Shown: in pieces, positions 10,460 to 23,089 of the stretch
Layout: each line of letters begins with the position of its first letter
How positions within the stretch are numbered: position 1 is the stretch's first letter
Source of the DNA: Magnolia sinica
Taxonomy: Eukaryota > Streptophyta > Magnoliopsida > Magnoliales > Magnoliaceae
DNA length: 64,000 nucleotides
Direction: 5' to 3'
Assembly: GCF_029962835.1 (NCBI RefSeq)
Contig: NC_080589.1
Coordinates: 17,071,586 to 17,135,585 of the forward strand
Notes under the pieces: model-generated
Databases searched by the model: none
Told to the model about the DNA's origin: nothing
The model's input: the letters and a program-made list of their open reading frames with translations, nothing else
Program-made: the position numbers and the translations under genes

Positions 10460-13400
10460 CTAAGGCTTGGTGACTCCCTTGGTAAAAGAGTCGGCAAGCT
10501 GAAGACACGAGGGAACAAAGGCGACTTTTAAGGAACCATTTGTAAATAGTTCACGAACAAAATGGTAGTAAATCACAATATGCTTAGATTGAAGCCGAGT
10601 GACAGGATTGACCAGCATAAAAATAGCACTCTTGTTGTCACACAATATTTTCGGAGGGGAAGGCATTTGAAGACATAGATCATGGAGTAGCTGAACAATC
10701 CAAGCAACGTCAACGGCAGAAACAGCTAAGGATTTATTCTCAGCTTCGGCACTGGAGCGACTAGATTGTTTCTTGGAGCACCAAGAGACAAGATTAGCTC
10801 CTAAGAAGATAACATACCCAGTGGTAGACCGACGTGTATCAGGACAACCCGCCCAATTAGCATCAGAATAAGCAAGCAACTCACGGGAGGAGGTGCGGTG
10901 AAGTTGAAGACCATGATGGACCGTGCCTTTAACATAACACAATATGCATTTGAGTGCATGAAAATGATCTTCAGTTGGAGCATGCATGTACTGGCAAATA
11001 GAATTGACACTGAATGAGAGATCAGGCCGAGTAATCGTCAAATATTGTAGAGCTCTGGCAAGAGACTGAAAAAGGGTGGGATCCGAAAATAGTTTCCCTT
11101 CAGTGGAGAGATGTTGACCAACTAAAAAAGGAGTGGTAATGGGTTTGGCCTCAACCATGTCAGCACGTTGTAGTAGATCAAGAGCATACTTGGTTTGGTT
11201 AAGAAATAAGCCTTGAGAGTTAGGTTGGACTTCGACACCAAGGAAATAGTGTAGAGAACCCAAATCTTTCATAGCAAATTCGTTGGACAACCGTGTGATA
11301 AGAGTCTTTATCAAAGCAGGATTGTTGCCAGTGAGCATTATATCATCAACATATAGCAAGAGATAAACTATGCCTTGGTGTGATGAACAAACAGAGAAGA
11401 GTCAGCCTGACTGAGAAGAAAACTAAGTTTCATAAAAAAAAGGAGCTGAAGCGTTGGAACCAAGCACGAGGGGCTTGTTTGAGTCCATAAAGAGCACGCT
11501 TCAAACAACACACATGTTGAGGAAACCATGGATCAATGTAGCCAAGTGGTTGATCCATGTATACTTCTTCAGAAATATGACCATGAAGAAAGGCATTCTT
11601 AACATCTAATTGATGTAAGGGCCATCCAGAAGTGACTGCAATGGATAGGATAATCCGAACAGTGGCAGGGCGCACCACAGGGCTGAACGTACCTCCAAAA
11701 TCAAGTCCATGAATCCGAGAGAAGCCCTTGGCGACAAGGCGAGCCTTATGACGCTCAATGGAACCATCAGCATGGAGTTTGGTCTTAAAGATCTAACGAC
11801 AACCAACCACATTATGATTTAAAGGGCGAGGTACAAGATCCCAATTATCGTTCTTCTTCAAAGTATGGATTTCATCATCCATAGCTGAGAGCCATTCAGG
11901 GTGTTTGGCAGCAGGCTTGAAACCCCGAGGCTCTTGCAGGGCAAGAAGAACCTGAAAAAACTGAGAAGAAGGTGAAATCATCAATGCATGATAGGCCTTA
12001 GGTTTAAATATACCAGCTTTCCCTCTAGTAACCATTGAGTAAGTGTTGATAGAAGTCAGCGGTATGGAAACAGGCGGTGGGCACGGCTGGGAGAAGGGAT
12101 GGTAGACACAACAAGAGATGTCCAGGGGAAGGATTCACCAAGACCATCACCACATGGCAAACAAATAAAATCCAAAATAGGAGAAGATAACAGCAAATCT
12201 GGAGAGGCAGGAGACACATTATTATTAGACTCAAAAAAATTAGAGAAAGTAATATAAGGTGTTGAGCTGGGAAGTTCTTGTGTATCGTCACCCGCATAAG
12301 AAAAAATAGTTTCATAAAATTGGACATGTCGAGAGACATAAGGACATTATGTCTTGTGGTCAAAACAGCGAAATCCCTTGTGAAGGGGGCTATAACCTAA
12401 AAAGACACAAGGAGAGGATTTGGGAGATAATTTGGTAGGAGCATAATCTCGCAAATAAGGAAAGCATAAACATCCAAAGGTGCGAAGCATAGAGTAATCG
12501 GATTGTTTACCAAACAGGAGCTCGTAGGGAGGTTTGCCATCAAGAGTTTGCGAGGGGAGTCGGTTGATGAGATAAACAGTTGTTGAGAAGGCCTCAACCC
12601 AAAGAGGCAACGACACACGGGCATGAAACATAATGGTGAGACCCATTTCAGTAACATGTCGGTGTTTACGTTTAACAATCCCATTTTGACTCGGTGTATA
12701 AGGGCAAGCAATGCACAACATAATACCACAAGGTGTGAGATGAGAGAAAATTTATTATTTGTAAATTCAATTCCACCATCACATTGAAAAGACTTAATTT
12801 TTGAAGAAAATTGAGTCGCAATATAATGTTGAAAATTGACAAATGTATTTTTTTAAAAATCAGATTTGTGTTTTTATGGGAAAAACCAACTGAATCTGGT
12901 ACAATCATCAATTAACACTGCATAATACCGAAATCCGGTAGTGGAACCTATAGGGGAAGGGCCTCATAAATCACAGTGTAGGCGATCAAAGGGTAAAAGA
13001 CATCGATTATTATTAAGTGAAAAGGGTAAACGATGGCTCTTGCCAAGGTTACAGCCAACACATAAACTTGAATCTAAACCCATCAATTTATCACCACAAG
13101 AAATAATACCAGACTTGGAAAGAGAGTCAACGGTATGAAAACTAGGGTGGCCTAGACGAGCATGCCACAAATGGACAGAGGCACGCGGCTTATTGGTAGA
13201 AATGACAGAAGCAAAGGCATGATGATTCTGATCGAGCACATACAAACCATTATCACATCTGCTGACCCCCAACACTACTCTTGTGACCCGATCCTGTATG
13301 GTGAAACCAGAAGGAGAAAAGATTACATAATAGTTATTATCCTTTGTAAGTTGACTGATGGAAATAAGGTTTTTCTTAATGCCAGAAACAACTAAAACAT

Positions 13401-13600
13401 TAGATAAAATGAGTGAGTTGTTGGGAACAAGAGTAAAGACAGAACCAGTGTGAGAAATAGGTAGAGACTGACCAGTACCAACCATCACCCTTTCATTACC
13501 AGAGTAGACAGCAGGAACATCCACACCCTCAGGATCATTTGTCATGTGAGAGGTTGCACTAGAGTCTGGATACCAGTCGGAATCATTAGAGTCTAGAATT
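10460..13600 (-). pseudogene. pol remnant of the small copia element
   Basis: In element order (right to left): GAG-pre-integrase with the HLWHARLGHPS motif, integrase core, reverse transcriptase with the YVDD catalytic signature, then a RNase H region with the CDNKSA motif and a KHI...YHFVRE tail. This order (integrase before reverse transcriptase) defines the copia superfamily. RE1-like, but the exact lineage (Ale or a relative) is not settled by eye. Broken. Confidence 0.9.
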
Positions 13601-14548
13601 GAACAAGCAGAGAAAGCCTCAGCAAGGTTTGCGGACTGCTTTTTCTTGAGATTAAGAAATGTCCAGTAGCATTTAGCCAAGTGTCCCTCCTTGTTGCAAA
13701 GTTGACAGTAAACCAGAGAGGAAGTGGACGATTTGGAGGTAGAGTTAGAGGAAGGTTTTGGCTTCCCTCTCTTGGTGATGTTCAATGTGGTAGAGGAATT
13801 CTGCTGAGCGTGGAACGCCAGTTGGTAGATTGTTAAGACACCACCAGTTGGTAGATTATTAAGACACCGATCTTTCAAAAATCTCATGGCTCAAAACTTT
13901 CGGAACAATATTTGCAAAAGAAGGTAACGGACGCTGAGAGAGCATCGTAGTTGAGAAGATCTTGTAATCAGGTCCCAAGGCTCTCAAGAACCAATGGACT
14001 TTATCCAGGTCATCAATGGGACGACCAATTGCCACTAGTTGATCGCAGATGCCTTTGAAGAGTCGAGAAAATTCAACCACGGATTTTGAGCCTCGCTGCA
14101 TCAGTTGAAGCTCGTCCTTGAGTTGGAGTTCTCGAGTGTTGGATATATGAGAGAAAGAGGCTTCAAGAGTAGTCCAAGCCTCATGCGCATGACTCAGACC
14201 AAGTACCTCACTCATAAACTCCTCTGTAAGAGAAGAATAGAGAAGACTTAAGAGAGTTTGATCTGTATTTAGCCAGGAAGTGTAGGTTGGATTCACCTAG
14301 GTGGTGCCGTCAGAGCCAGTAACCTTCGGAGAAGGAGCCGGGACATTACCATCCAGAAATCCAAAAAGATCTTGGTTGGTCAACAGAGGGATGAACTGAT
14401 TTCTCCATAACAAATAGTTGGAGGAGGTTAGTTTGATGGTGAGCATATGCCTCATCATGTTTAGCGGAAGTGAAGATGATGAGGACAAAGCAGCCATGGA
14501 AAGGATCAAAGAAGAAACAAAATTCTTTGATACCATATAGAGGTTCAA
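13600..14548 (-). pseudogene. gag remnant of the small copia element
   Basis: The N-terminal part has the usual copia gag start (KLTSSNYLLWRNQFIPLL). A UBN2-type gag domain follows, and then a zinc knuckle of the form CQLCNKEGHLAKCYW. Broken, and non-functional as it stands. Confidence 0.85.
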
Positions 14549-14770
14549 AGACCCGTGGATAGAGTGGCTGGAATCCTCGATGAATATTGAGGTGACTAAT
14601 TCTCATTGTATAGAATGTATGTACAGTTAGAAGATCCTATATAATAGGAAACAAATAAACGAAATATATACAGTTGAGATTATCCTATAAACTAGGAAAG
14701 GAAAGATATATAGAAGATAATAAATCATCTAAGATCAAGGAAAGAATCGGAAGAGGATTCTTCTTTATTA
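14536..14770 (-). repeat. 5' LTR of the small copia element
   Basis: About 235 bp, colinear with 10163-10397. The adjacent internal sequence carries the tRNA-Met primer-binding site. Confidence 0.9.
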
Positions 14771-15171
14771 AACTCTACTCAAAAGGTAGGCCCTGATACT
14801 AGAAAAGGGTAAGTGATTGAGAAAACTTAAATCTCAAGTGTTTTAGAGCCATATAGTTGTTTTACAAACTTTGGTCCACTGACTGGTGGATCAAACTAAT
14901 TCTTGGGCTAGGCATTAATATAGTGATGCATTTCTAATGGATGATATACCATGATAACCTCAAATGTGTGGGATATACATGAGCAAATGGTAGAGCTGGG
15001 CATTAAGTCAAGTTAGATTAAGTTAACACCCAAATCCATAGCTCAACTGGCAAACTGAGTGGAGATACCTCATTTCAACACTTGAGGTCTTGGTATCGAT
15101 CCCTAGTGGGGGTGGCTAACATGGAGTGTGTGTACTGACATGGGTGTTTACTAACAAGCTAACTGGAAAAG

Positions 15172-15202
<31 letters not shown>

Positions 15203-16606
15203 CGGATTGAGTTAGGTCTAACTTGACTTGATCCAGTTTTGAAATAAACCTGACCCGAACTCGGCCCAACTTGGTACCAAGTCTAGCATGCCCGACCCAT
15301 TCTGAGCCCAAGTCTGGCTTGGCCTAGTTAAGAGCAAGTCCATTCTGGTCAGAGGTACCAAATCTGGTCGGGTGCATCAGGTATCTGCCGGTTGAAATCG
15401 CAAATCAAAACCTAGGTGCATTTGCCGGAATTGTAGTCTCTCCATCAGCCATATGGTATCTCATATTTAAAACATTGAATATATGTTATGCGCGCGCGCA
15501 CACACACGAGTCAAGTTTTGGATTGAGTCGAGTCTGTATTGAGTTGAATTTTGGGTTGAGTCAAGTTGAGTTATTGGGTGACCCGAACTTGACTCGGTTT
15601 GAGTTTGGATTGAACAAAGTTTACTCAATTCAGATCGACTCACCTACTCAGTTTAGGTCAAGTTGGGTCTAAATGAGTCGAACGAGTCGAATAGTCCCAT
15701 TCCCACACTAGTTAATGGACAATGCTTGGGTCGGGAGATGTTGGATGGGCCATCAACCTATTGACATGCCCATGAGACATCCACTCTGTCCATTTATTTT
15801 GCCATATCATGTTATGGTATGACTCCAAAAATTAGACAGATACAAGATTTCAGTGGGCCGCACCACATGAAAAGAATCAACTCATCAAAACCATGGATGG
15901 AAGACTCGGCAACTCAAAATGATTGGTCTTGAGTCAAGTTGGGACTCAGACAACTTAAGGGGTAATTCGTCAGAGTCGGCCCAATGGCATATTTTAAATG
16001 TCGACTCAAGTCTGAGTCGAATCAGATGAGTCACATCTGACTCGGACGAGTCACCAATAGGATGCACGTGCTAACTGCTATTACATTCAAAATTCTATCT
16101 GGATGATATCTACCCCTGAGTCTTGCACATGCATGTGGGCCCGATGGACTGTGTAAGAAATCTACTGGTTAAACCATCATCGTTCATTTTGAGTAGCTTT
16201 TTAAGTCATTGCTGATTGATTGGATGGTCTTGATCTGTGAGACTGTGAGCATGTGCATAGATTGAATGGTATATATGACTTTTAATGGTTCTGATGGCAT
16301 GCCATGAACACCCATATTCATTGCCCAACTATAAATGATCTGGGCCATCTATTGTGGAAGAATATTTTTTATTGGATCATGATCTTAAGATGATCAGACA
16401 GTGGGGCCCAACACATTCAGGTATAGATTAGCTAGTGGTCAGCACATGCCAAGCTAGTATGTAGGGCACATCCAAGCTGTGCATCAGGTGGGCCCACCCT
16501 GTGAATTACCTAGTCCACAGGCCCATTGGATTAACTCGTTAGTCAGGCCACACATTTGGGCCTTTGGAGGATCCTTTTCAAACCCTTTGTTTCTTTGTAC
16601 ACGAGG
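14771..16606. other. Gene-free spacer with decayed repeats
   Basis: Bases 15210-15690 are a degenerate stretch of gagtcgagtcaagttgagtt-type motifs. Bases 15740-15885 are a fragment of the GGGCCCACC fold-back family (tgggccatcaacctattgac, then gtgggccgcaccacatgaaa). Bases 15880-16060 are again gactcg-rich. A short CG/CA run lies at 15491-15508. No coding sequence. Confidence 0.5.
15171..15201. repeat. (GAA)n microsatellite
   Basis: About ten GAA/AAG triplets in a row. Confidence 0.95.
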
Positions 16607-16740
16607 ACTAGAGCTATACATGAGCAGAGTTAGCCCGGTAGCTCGCTCGACTCGGCTCAAAAAAGCTCGACTCAACCCAGATTGAAGCTGAGTTCGAACC
16701 GAGTGGAGTTGATTTTTAGAGCTTGAAACGACTTCGATCT
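16607..16740. mobile_element. Fragment of the GGGGTGTACACGA hAT-like family
   Basis: Reads 'gagctatacatgagcagagttagcccggtagctcgctcgactcggct', similar to the left part of the complete element at 22234. The matching right end is absent here. Confidence 0.45.
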
Positions 16741-16797
16741 TGTGTAAAGTTCATGTACACACAATTTAGGGTGTCAGTCTAGAAGTTGTTCTAGGGT

Positions 16798-17837
16798 TGT
16801 AACACCCCATACTTTCAGTACTCGGGTGTCACCACGTAAATCCAAATTAGCTCACATATATGCATTGACCCACATAATTTGCCTTACACATCGCTATCCA
16901 CCGACCCTCAATCTATTCATCTTAACCCTTAGATTTTAGACTATGACAACTCACAACATCATAATAAGATTTGAGATCAATCTGTCCGTTTGACTATCAC
17001 AAGTTGAACTGTATTTAAATAAATGAAAATCTTATTTTTTATAATCTTGAGCGTGATGACATCTCATCATATACCTATTTAGTACAGTCGAACCGTATGA
17101 AACCAATGTAGGGATCAAAATCACAAGGTCCACCATTCATCGATATACAACATCCCGTAGGAAGATCCATCCTATTCAACTCTCAAATTTCACCCAAACG
17201 ATCATTAGGACCCCTAGAGTTATCGATAATGAAATACTAGGCAATCCAATCGTTGGATTGGTTTATAATGGTCCTAACTCCTAATGACCTACAATGTGGC
17301 CCACATCATGAATTATATATATAGTGTACAGACAATAATAATAATAATAATAAATACAAAAATGATATAAATACATGTATACACATAACAAAATAAATGA
17401 AATAAAATAAAATTATGAGTATTATATGGGCATTAACAAGTCTTGAAGAGGTAGACAACCCATAGGGCCACTTTAACTGTTGACAATTAATATGGGGTAA
17501 ATCTGACCACCAGAACAATTATAATCATCCGTTAAGGGTCAAGATCTGGTTGGCATGGCCCACTTGGGTCTCACCGTCAACCCAAAATGGGCCAGGGTCC
17601 CTATGAAGGGTTCCCAATACGGATGAACCGTATGGATTACGATACAGACATCTCAGCGGGCCCCTATACAACGCATGTACACAAAAAGAACACTTAGGTG
17701 AGAAGTACACCAAACTCTTTAGCTCGGTCATGTATGCTTTGACCAACCATTTTGCAAAACACAAATATCTCCCGTCAACGGAGGTTTAAACCGACTATGC
17801 TGGGTTATGCTCGACCCCCGAATTTCAGGGCGTTACA
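16798..17837 (-). repeat. Probable solo LTR (gypsy-like)
   Basis: About 1040 bp bounded by short inverted termini TGTAACACCC and GGGCGTTACA. On the minus strand it starts tgtaacgccctgaaattcgg, a style of opening common in plant gypsy LTRs, and ends ggggtgttaca. No internal coding sequence or second LTR lies alongside. The flanking 5 bp do not match, so a solo LTR is inferred from the termini alone. It contains an (AAT)n run at 17334-17352. Confidence 0.5.
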
Positions 17838-19065
17838 ATAAACCGTTTAAATCCTTCATGGGACCCACACGATCAAAACGGTATAGCCGTTTGACCACTT
17901 GTAAATGGACGAAGGAGATCGAATGCCAGCGTCCAATTCAGACTAAAGATAGCCCGACGAGCGCCCGTGGGAGGAAAGGAAAAGAGAACTGCCCTACCTC
18001 TTTGGGAAGGACGAATCTCAACCATCCATTGGGGAAACAATCTCAACCGTTCCCTCTCTCTCACTTCCTCTATAAGACGGGCCCTGTAGACCTAGAAGTT
18101 CATGCTCAACGAGAGAGAAGTAGGAGTTCGGACCATTGTAGCTCGGAACCAGGTAGCTGGTTGCCTCTTTTTGCCTCCCTATCTTCTTCCTTTCTTTTCT
18201 TTTTCTTCTTTCCTTCTCTTTCAATGTGAGAACGTCATCAAAGGAGCTGGTACTAACCTCCTTCATGCTATGGAGATAGGTCGTGCCAGGCTCCAACGAA
18301 ACGGAAGCCAGCCAAGTAATGGCTGTGGTCACGCAGACATCAAGGCATTTTAGTTAGTCCCTGTTTAAAGCCGAAACTGAGCCAATCCATGGCTCTGTTC
18401 TGGGCTGAGAACCACCCCATCTGTAGCATCTATTTCGGTCTGGGATCGGACCCAAGTGTAGCTCATATTTCAAGCCAGGACCTGGCCAAACAATGGCCAT
18501 GCGTCAGGCCACGAGCAGGTATAAACGAAGCTCTGTTTGAGCTATAAACAGACTGAGAGCGGAGTCATTCTCGAAGCCAGAAATCAATTGGAACAGGGCC
18601 TGTTCTCACGTTAAAGAGCCGTTGGGCCCCGTACGAATGCTATGGGCCACGATCTGGACGTGGGATTGGGCCTCGAGTAAACCCTGGTTCCAGTCCATGA
18701 ACGGGTCCAGTCGGTGCCGAAAACCGGGACCGGCGGTGGCTTCAAACAGTGGCCGTTTCTTTTCCTTTCCTTTCTTTTGCAATTACAGTTAGGGGGCTGT
18801 CTACCCGCCTGGGCCCTGTAAATTGCAGGTGGGCCTCACTTAAAACACCAAAGTGGGCTGCATGGTCGGGCCATCTCACAGGGCAGCGAAGTCCCTGGCC
18901 ACGTGTGACACCCACGTGTGGATGGGATCCACCTTGCTCTGCATACGTGAGGCCTACCAATCACATGGGACCCACCTGTGAAATGCATAAACGGTGCATG
19001 CATGCAAAGGGCATTGAAACAAAGGGGGTACTGTATATGTACAGTTGAACGCTCCTTTGCCAATC
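17838..19065. other. Unassigned sequence
   Basis: About 1.2 kb with moderate GC. Several frames of 60-140 residues are open on both strands, but none has a recognisable domain. It holds a polypyrimidine stretch near 18170-18230. Bases 18360-18620 repeat 'caatggct'/'gagc' phrases that may be retroelement leader debris. I cannot name anything here. Confidence 0.4.
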
Positions 19066-19765
19066 AGTTTACGTAAACTGATTGCAAAAAGTTGAGATCT
19101 CATCAGCTATGATGAGTCTGGAAAATCCGAATGGTCCACATGAAGCAGCACCTCATAAAACCCCTTGGTTTCAAATTTTACTTTAAACCGAAACTTCGGT
19201 GGGCCACAAGGAATGAAAACAGTTTCTTCCTTTAAATTGAAATTATTCTTGCTATGGCCCACCAGAATCTTGGGTCATGGTGAAAACTCACGCCCTGAGG
19301 TTTCTTGGGATTCTACATCTTATGGACCGTTCGGATTTGACACCCATGTTTACGCAGGACCCACACGTGAAGTAAATTGGCGGTGCATGCATGCACCAGG
19401 GAGTGAAGATATGTCAGTTCACGTAAGCCACTGCAAAATTTCGAGATCTCCCCATGGCTGATGAATATGGAGAATCTGAATGGTCCACTTGGAGCAGAAC
19501 CTCATAAAACCCCCTGGTTCCCATTTTTACGTTGAACCAAAACTTGGGTGGGCCATGATTAATGCAAACAGTTTCTTCCCTTGAAAGTGCATTTATCTTT
19601 GCTATGGCCCACCAGAATCTTAGATCAGGATGAAAATTTACCTCCCAGGGTTTCTTGGGATTCCACATCTTATGGACCATTCGGATTCAGAACCCATGTC
19701 ACAAGTGTGAAGGAACGCACGTGTATTCATGTCTGCATGATGAGTCCTACACGTGTGGAACCCAC
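19066..19765. repeat. Two tandem copies of a 350-bp unit
   Basis: Unit 1 starts agtttacgtaaactgattgc at 19066 and unit 2 starts agttcacgtaagccactgc at 19416. Long colinear matches follow (cctcataaaacccc; gctatggcccaccagaatct; ggtttcttgggatt). They are clearly diverged, so the duplication is old. Confidence 0.8.
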
Positions 19766-19835
19766 TTTTGTGCTCTAGACATAAACTATCCAGGGGATGG
19801 ACGTGATGCACCAGGACGCTTGATATTCATATACG

Positions 19836-20062
19836 TACCATATAATATACATACTGTAAACATAAATATACTATGTGATATATCTATAATGTATATAATA
19901 TATACATACATACCATATGGTACAAATATAATATGCATGCTTTGTACATAGATATACTGTGTGACGCACTCATATTGTACATAATGTATACATGTATACC
20001 GTATGATGCAAATATATTATACATAATGTATACACAGATATACTATGGGATGTATATAGTGG
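19836..20062. repeat. AT-rich tandem array, about 85-bp period
   Basis: The phrases atactRtgtga, atgtatacat and caaatata recur with a spacing of about 85 bp (for example caaatata at 19923 and 20008). The sequence is dominated by ATA/TAC steps. Confidence 0.6.
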
Positions 20063-20169
20063 GCAAGCTCATCTATATGGCAGTAGGCCACATATGGGGG
20101 CCCCTCCATGATATAAATGTTTATCTGCCCGTCTTGAAATGGACCCCACCAACTAAATAACAGTATATT

Positions 20170-21915
20170 ACGCCCACTCATTGTGACAAGTATTATTAGG
20201 CTTGTACCCTCTCAAATAAATACCAAACCATCATGATTTGTGTCATTCAACCAACCATGGCGTCCTAGAATCTTAGAACTTATTAGCTAATGCAAGGGAT
20301 TTCTCTAGGAATCTATTCAAGTGACGCAGAGACGCTAGCTTCTCGAGAGGGCTCACACCAAAGGACACCCTACAACGTATCTGGTGATGATTCTTCCCCT
20401 TGAGCTTTCCATCTTCTCATTAGCTTAAGTTATAGTTGTTATTTAAATTCATAATTGATATCTCTCTTTATAATCACATGTGTTAGCTAGTGAAAATTGA
20501 ATTATTGTATTATATACTTTATGATTATCCTGTAAACTGTTCATGCTTGTGGATTGCTTATGGAACTTAAACTAGTACATTAGTAGGAAATTCCCACATA
20601 TGAATGTACACCCATACTTGGGATGTAACTTGATAAGTTGTGATCGTAATGGACCTTCAACTTGGTGGTTATTGAGTGATGGTCTAGATGGATCATTGAT
20701 GTGGGCCTACCATCCAGGGTTGTTGTGTCCAATGGCTTTCAAGGATGGTCTTTTATCGCACAGTTCTGATACTCGCCCTATGTGGCTTTGTTCTAGTATT
20801 TTCCCTATATGGGTTCGATGTTTTATTTTGTGCAACCATGCGATGGTAAGCCCCATATACAGTAATATGATTGGCCACTAGTCGATGGGTTTCCATTAAA
20901 CATCCTAAGGTGGTAGTCTCATGAGCCGGGGATGGTGGTAATGGGACCTATGCCTACGCTGCGCCATGTGCTCCCCGTAGTGACCTTTGAGCTTACCTAA
21001 ATTGGCTGGTTGTAAATGGTTTAATAATGACTTTGCTAATCATGCATACATGGCATATTTCGATGACTTGGATCACTCTGCCTGCGATTACGCTGAATGT
21101 TGCGCTTATGACCAGTCATTCGATGACGATATTGACTTGGATCACTCTGCCCTACGATTACGCTGAATGTTGCGCTTATGACCAGTCATTCGATGATGAT
21201 ATTGACTCGGATTATCATGCCCTGCGACTATGCTGAATGTTACGCTGATGACCGGTCTTATCCCTGGGTGATGACCCCAATGTTCGTCCGGATGTTTTTC
21301 CCGGGACATTGCCTGTCTGGATGTTTTACCCAGGGCACAGACCGTCTGGATGTTTTACCCGGGTCGATCATTACATTCATGCATCCATGCATCTAACAAG
21401 ACTGCATTTACTCTGTTTTGGTTGTATCTATGTTTTATACTATTTCTTACCTAATGCGGCGGGGTGTAATCTTGAGGGGAATTCACATTGAGTTGGCCAC
21501 TCATCCATCAAATATAAAACCGTACAGGTAGTACAGGTGGCTTAAGTGATTTACATGTTCAGACTTGATAAGGAGCAGGGTACGATCACCAGGAATGCAT
21601 GACTGTATGCTTGGAGGAGTCATGTGATCTTGCGGCTTATATTTATATGCTTTTTATTATTTCTCATGTATTAGATCATGTAATTCTTTTATTTGTAAAT
21701 TTTGGAGACAGTGGTTTGTATAAGTCATTTGTCCACACTACGCTCATTTGAATGATAATGAAAATTTTCTTTATGTCGATTTGTCCACACTACGCTCATT
21801 TTCTTACTCTGATGAAAGAAAAAATATATATACTCGAATTTGACCATCCTTTAAGGTTAACACTCGGGTTTTTAGGAAACGGGTCGTGTACTCGGGTCCT
21901 GAAAAGTTGGGGCGT
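20170..21915 (+). other. LTR-like retroelement debris
   Basis: Ends with cgggtcctgaaaagttgggg and then cgttata, the plus-strand counterpart of the LTR end at 16798. Contains the 70-bp array below and a second short duplication (gtccacactacgctcatttt at 21731 and 21782). No coding domain and no partner LTR, so the left boundary is a guess. Confidence 0.35.
21061..21255. repeat. Three tandem 70-bp repeats
   Basis: Units run from cgatgacttggatcactctg (21061), cgatgacgatattgacttgg (21121) and cgatgatgatattgactcgg (21191), each followed by ttacgctgaatgttgcgctt or a close variant. After the array, gtctggatgttttacccRgg is also repeated near 21310-21362. Confidence 0.85.
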
Positions 21916-22233
21916 TATAGCCGCTCATGTAGGCCCCACCATGGTGTATGGGGCTGATCCACGCCGTCCATCCCATTCCCCAGTTCGTTTTAGGTATCTG
22001 TCAGTCCGGTGAAGCTTCTCCCTCTCTCTCTCCACTCTCTCCCACATCCTCCCTTACCCTGCACGGCCGTCTTCTTCCCTCTCTGTCAGTCCGGCGAAGC
22101 TCCTCCCTCCCTCTCTCTCTACTCTCCCTCATCCTCCCTTACCCGCACGGCCGCACCGACGCACAGCCATCCGATCTCCTTACTCTCTCCCTCCTCCGGT
22201 CCGGTTGCCTGTCATTGCTCAGTCACCCCTGCC
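21916..22233. other. Fold-back fragment and CT-rich direct repeat
   Basis: Bases 21925-21990 resemble the left end of the GGGCCCACC family (ggccccaccatggtgtatgg). Bases 22003-22190 contain a direct repeat of ctgtcagtccggYgaagct with CT-rich filler. Confidence 0.5.
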
Positions 22234-22856
22234 CAGGGGTGTACACGAATCGAGCTAACTCAGTTAGCTCGCTCGACTCGACTCGAAAAAGCTCGATTCG
22301 AAGTTGAGTTTGAGCCAAGTCGAGCTGATTTTTTGAGCTCGAAAATGAGTTCGAGCAGGCCCCAACTCAACTCAACTCGGAAATAATCCAGCTTGAATCC
22401 AGCTCGAATTGAACCAGTTTGGTGACTCGGTTACTTTGCCATTGATGTTGCTCACCAACTGTTTGATAAAATGACTCAACGAAATGTGGCTGGTGGCAAG
22501 GAAGGTTTGGCCGGTGGCAAGCAAGGTATGTACATTAAACAAATACCCTTTTTTTTTTTTAGTTTTATGTTACTTAGAAGGTGTTTGATAAAACACCTGT
22601 AAAAACCATTGCTTTTGTTTGTAAAACAGTGAGTTTTTGAAATTGCAGTTTAGGTGTTTGTGGAAATGCCTCAATGACGAACTTGGCTTAAACTCGGCCT
22701 AAGCTGGCCCGAGCTGCTGATCGAACCGAGCTGAGCTGGCTAGTCAGGCTTAATGACCGAGCCGAGCCAAGTCGAGTTCGAGCTAAGGTCAACCAATGTT
22801 CGAGTTGAGTCAAGCTGAGGCCAACTTGACTCGGTTCAACTCGATGTACACCCCTA
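22234..22856. mobile_element. Non-autonomous hAT-like element with target duplication
   Basis: Inverted termini caggggtgtacacgaa and the reverse complement of tcgatgtacaccccta. It is flanked by cccctgcc (22226-22233) and ctcctgcc (22857-22864), a 7-of-8 match to the 8-bp duplication typical of hAT. The interior is rich in gctcgactcg/gagttcgagc motifs near both ends and has a duplicated ggtggcaagSaagg phrase in the middle. No transposase frame. Confidence 0.75.
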
Positions 22857-22924
22857 CTCCTGCCACTGCTGCAACAAGCCAGTCCGGTAAGCCCCTACCC
22901 TTTCATTGTATGAATTGATTTATG

Positions 22925-23032
22925 TTAAAGAAATCTATATGATTTGGGTGTATTTTATTGTTAAAGAAATCTGTATGATTTGGAAGTTTTTTATTGTTAA
23001 AGAAATCTATATGATTTAGGCATATTTTATTG
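22925..23032. repeat. Three tandem 36-bp repeats
   Basis: Unit ttaaagaaatctRtatgatt followed by 'tRggYRtaTTTTATTG'; exact 36-bp spacing at 22925, 22961 and 22997, with a partial fourth copy. Confidence 0.9.
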
Positions 23033-23089
23033 TTAAAGAATTCGATCTCCCTGCTCTCTCTCACACTTGACGCTAATCCGTCCAACGGG

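Larger units (their letters stand above)
10163..14770 (-). mobile_element. Small Ty1/copia element, RE1-like (fossil)
   Basis: Complete outline of an LTR retrotransposon in minus orientation: two LTRs of about 235 bp and an internal region of about 4.1 kb carrying gag, protease, integrase, reverse transcriptase and RNase H remnants in copia order. A primer-binding site complementary to initiator tRNA-Met lies at 14528-14535, directly beside the 5' LTR. A polypurine tract abuts the 3' LTR near 10398-10405. The flanks are aattc and aactc, a 4-of-5 match to a 5-bp target duplication. The coding part is broken, with roughly six to eight interruptions. The LTRs differ by several per cent by eye, so the insertion is old but not ancient. 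Confidence 0.93.

Noticed and set aside
17807-18229. Plus-strand frame of 140 residues as a gene
   Set aside because: No recognisable domain, low-complexity Ser/Phe-rich end from a pyrimidine tract, and it overlaps the end of a probable solo LTR.
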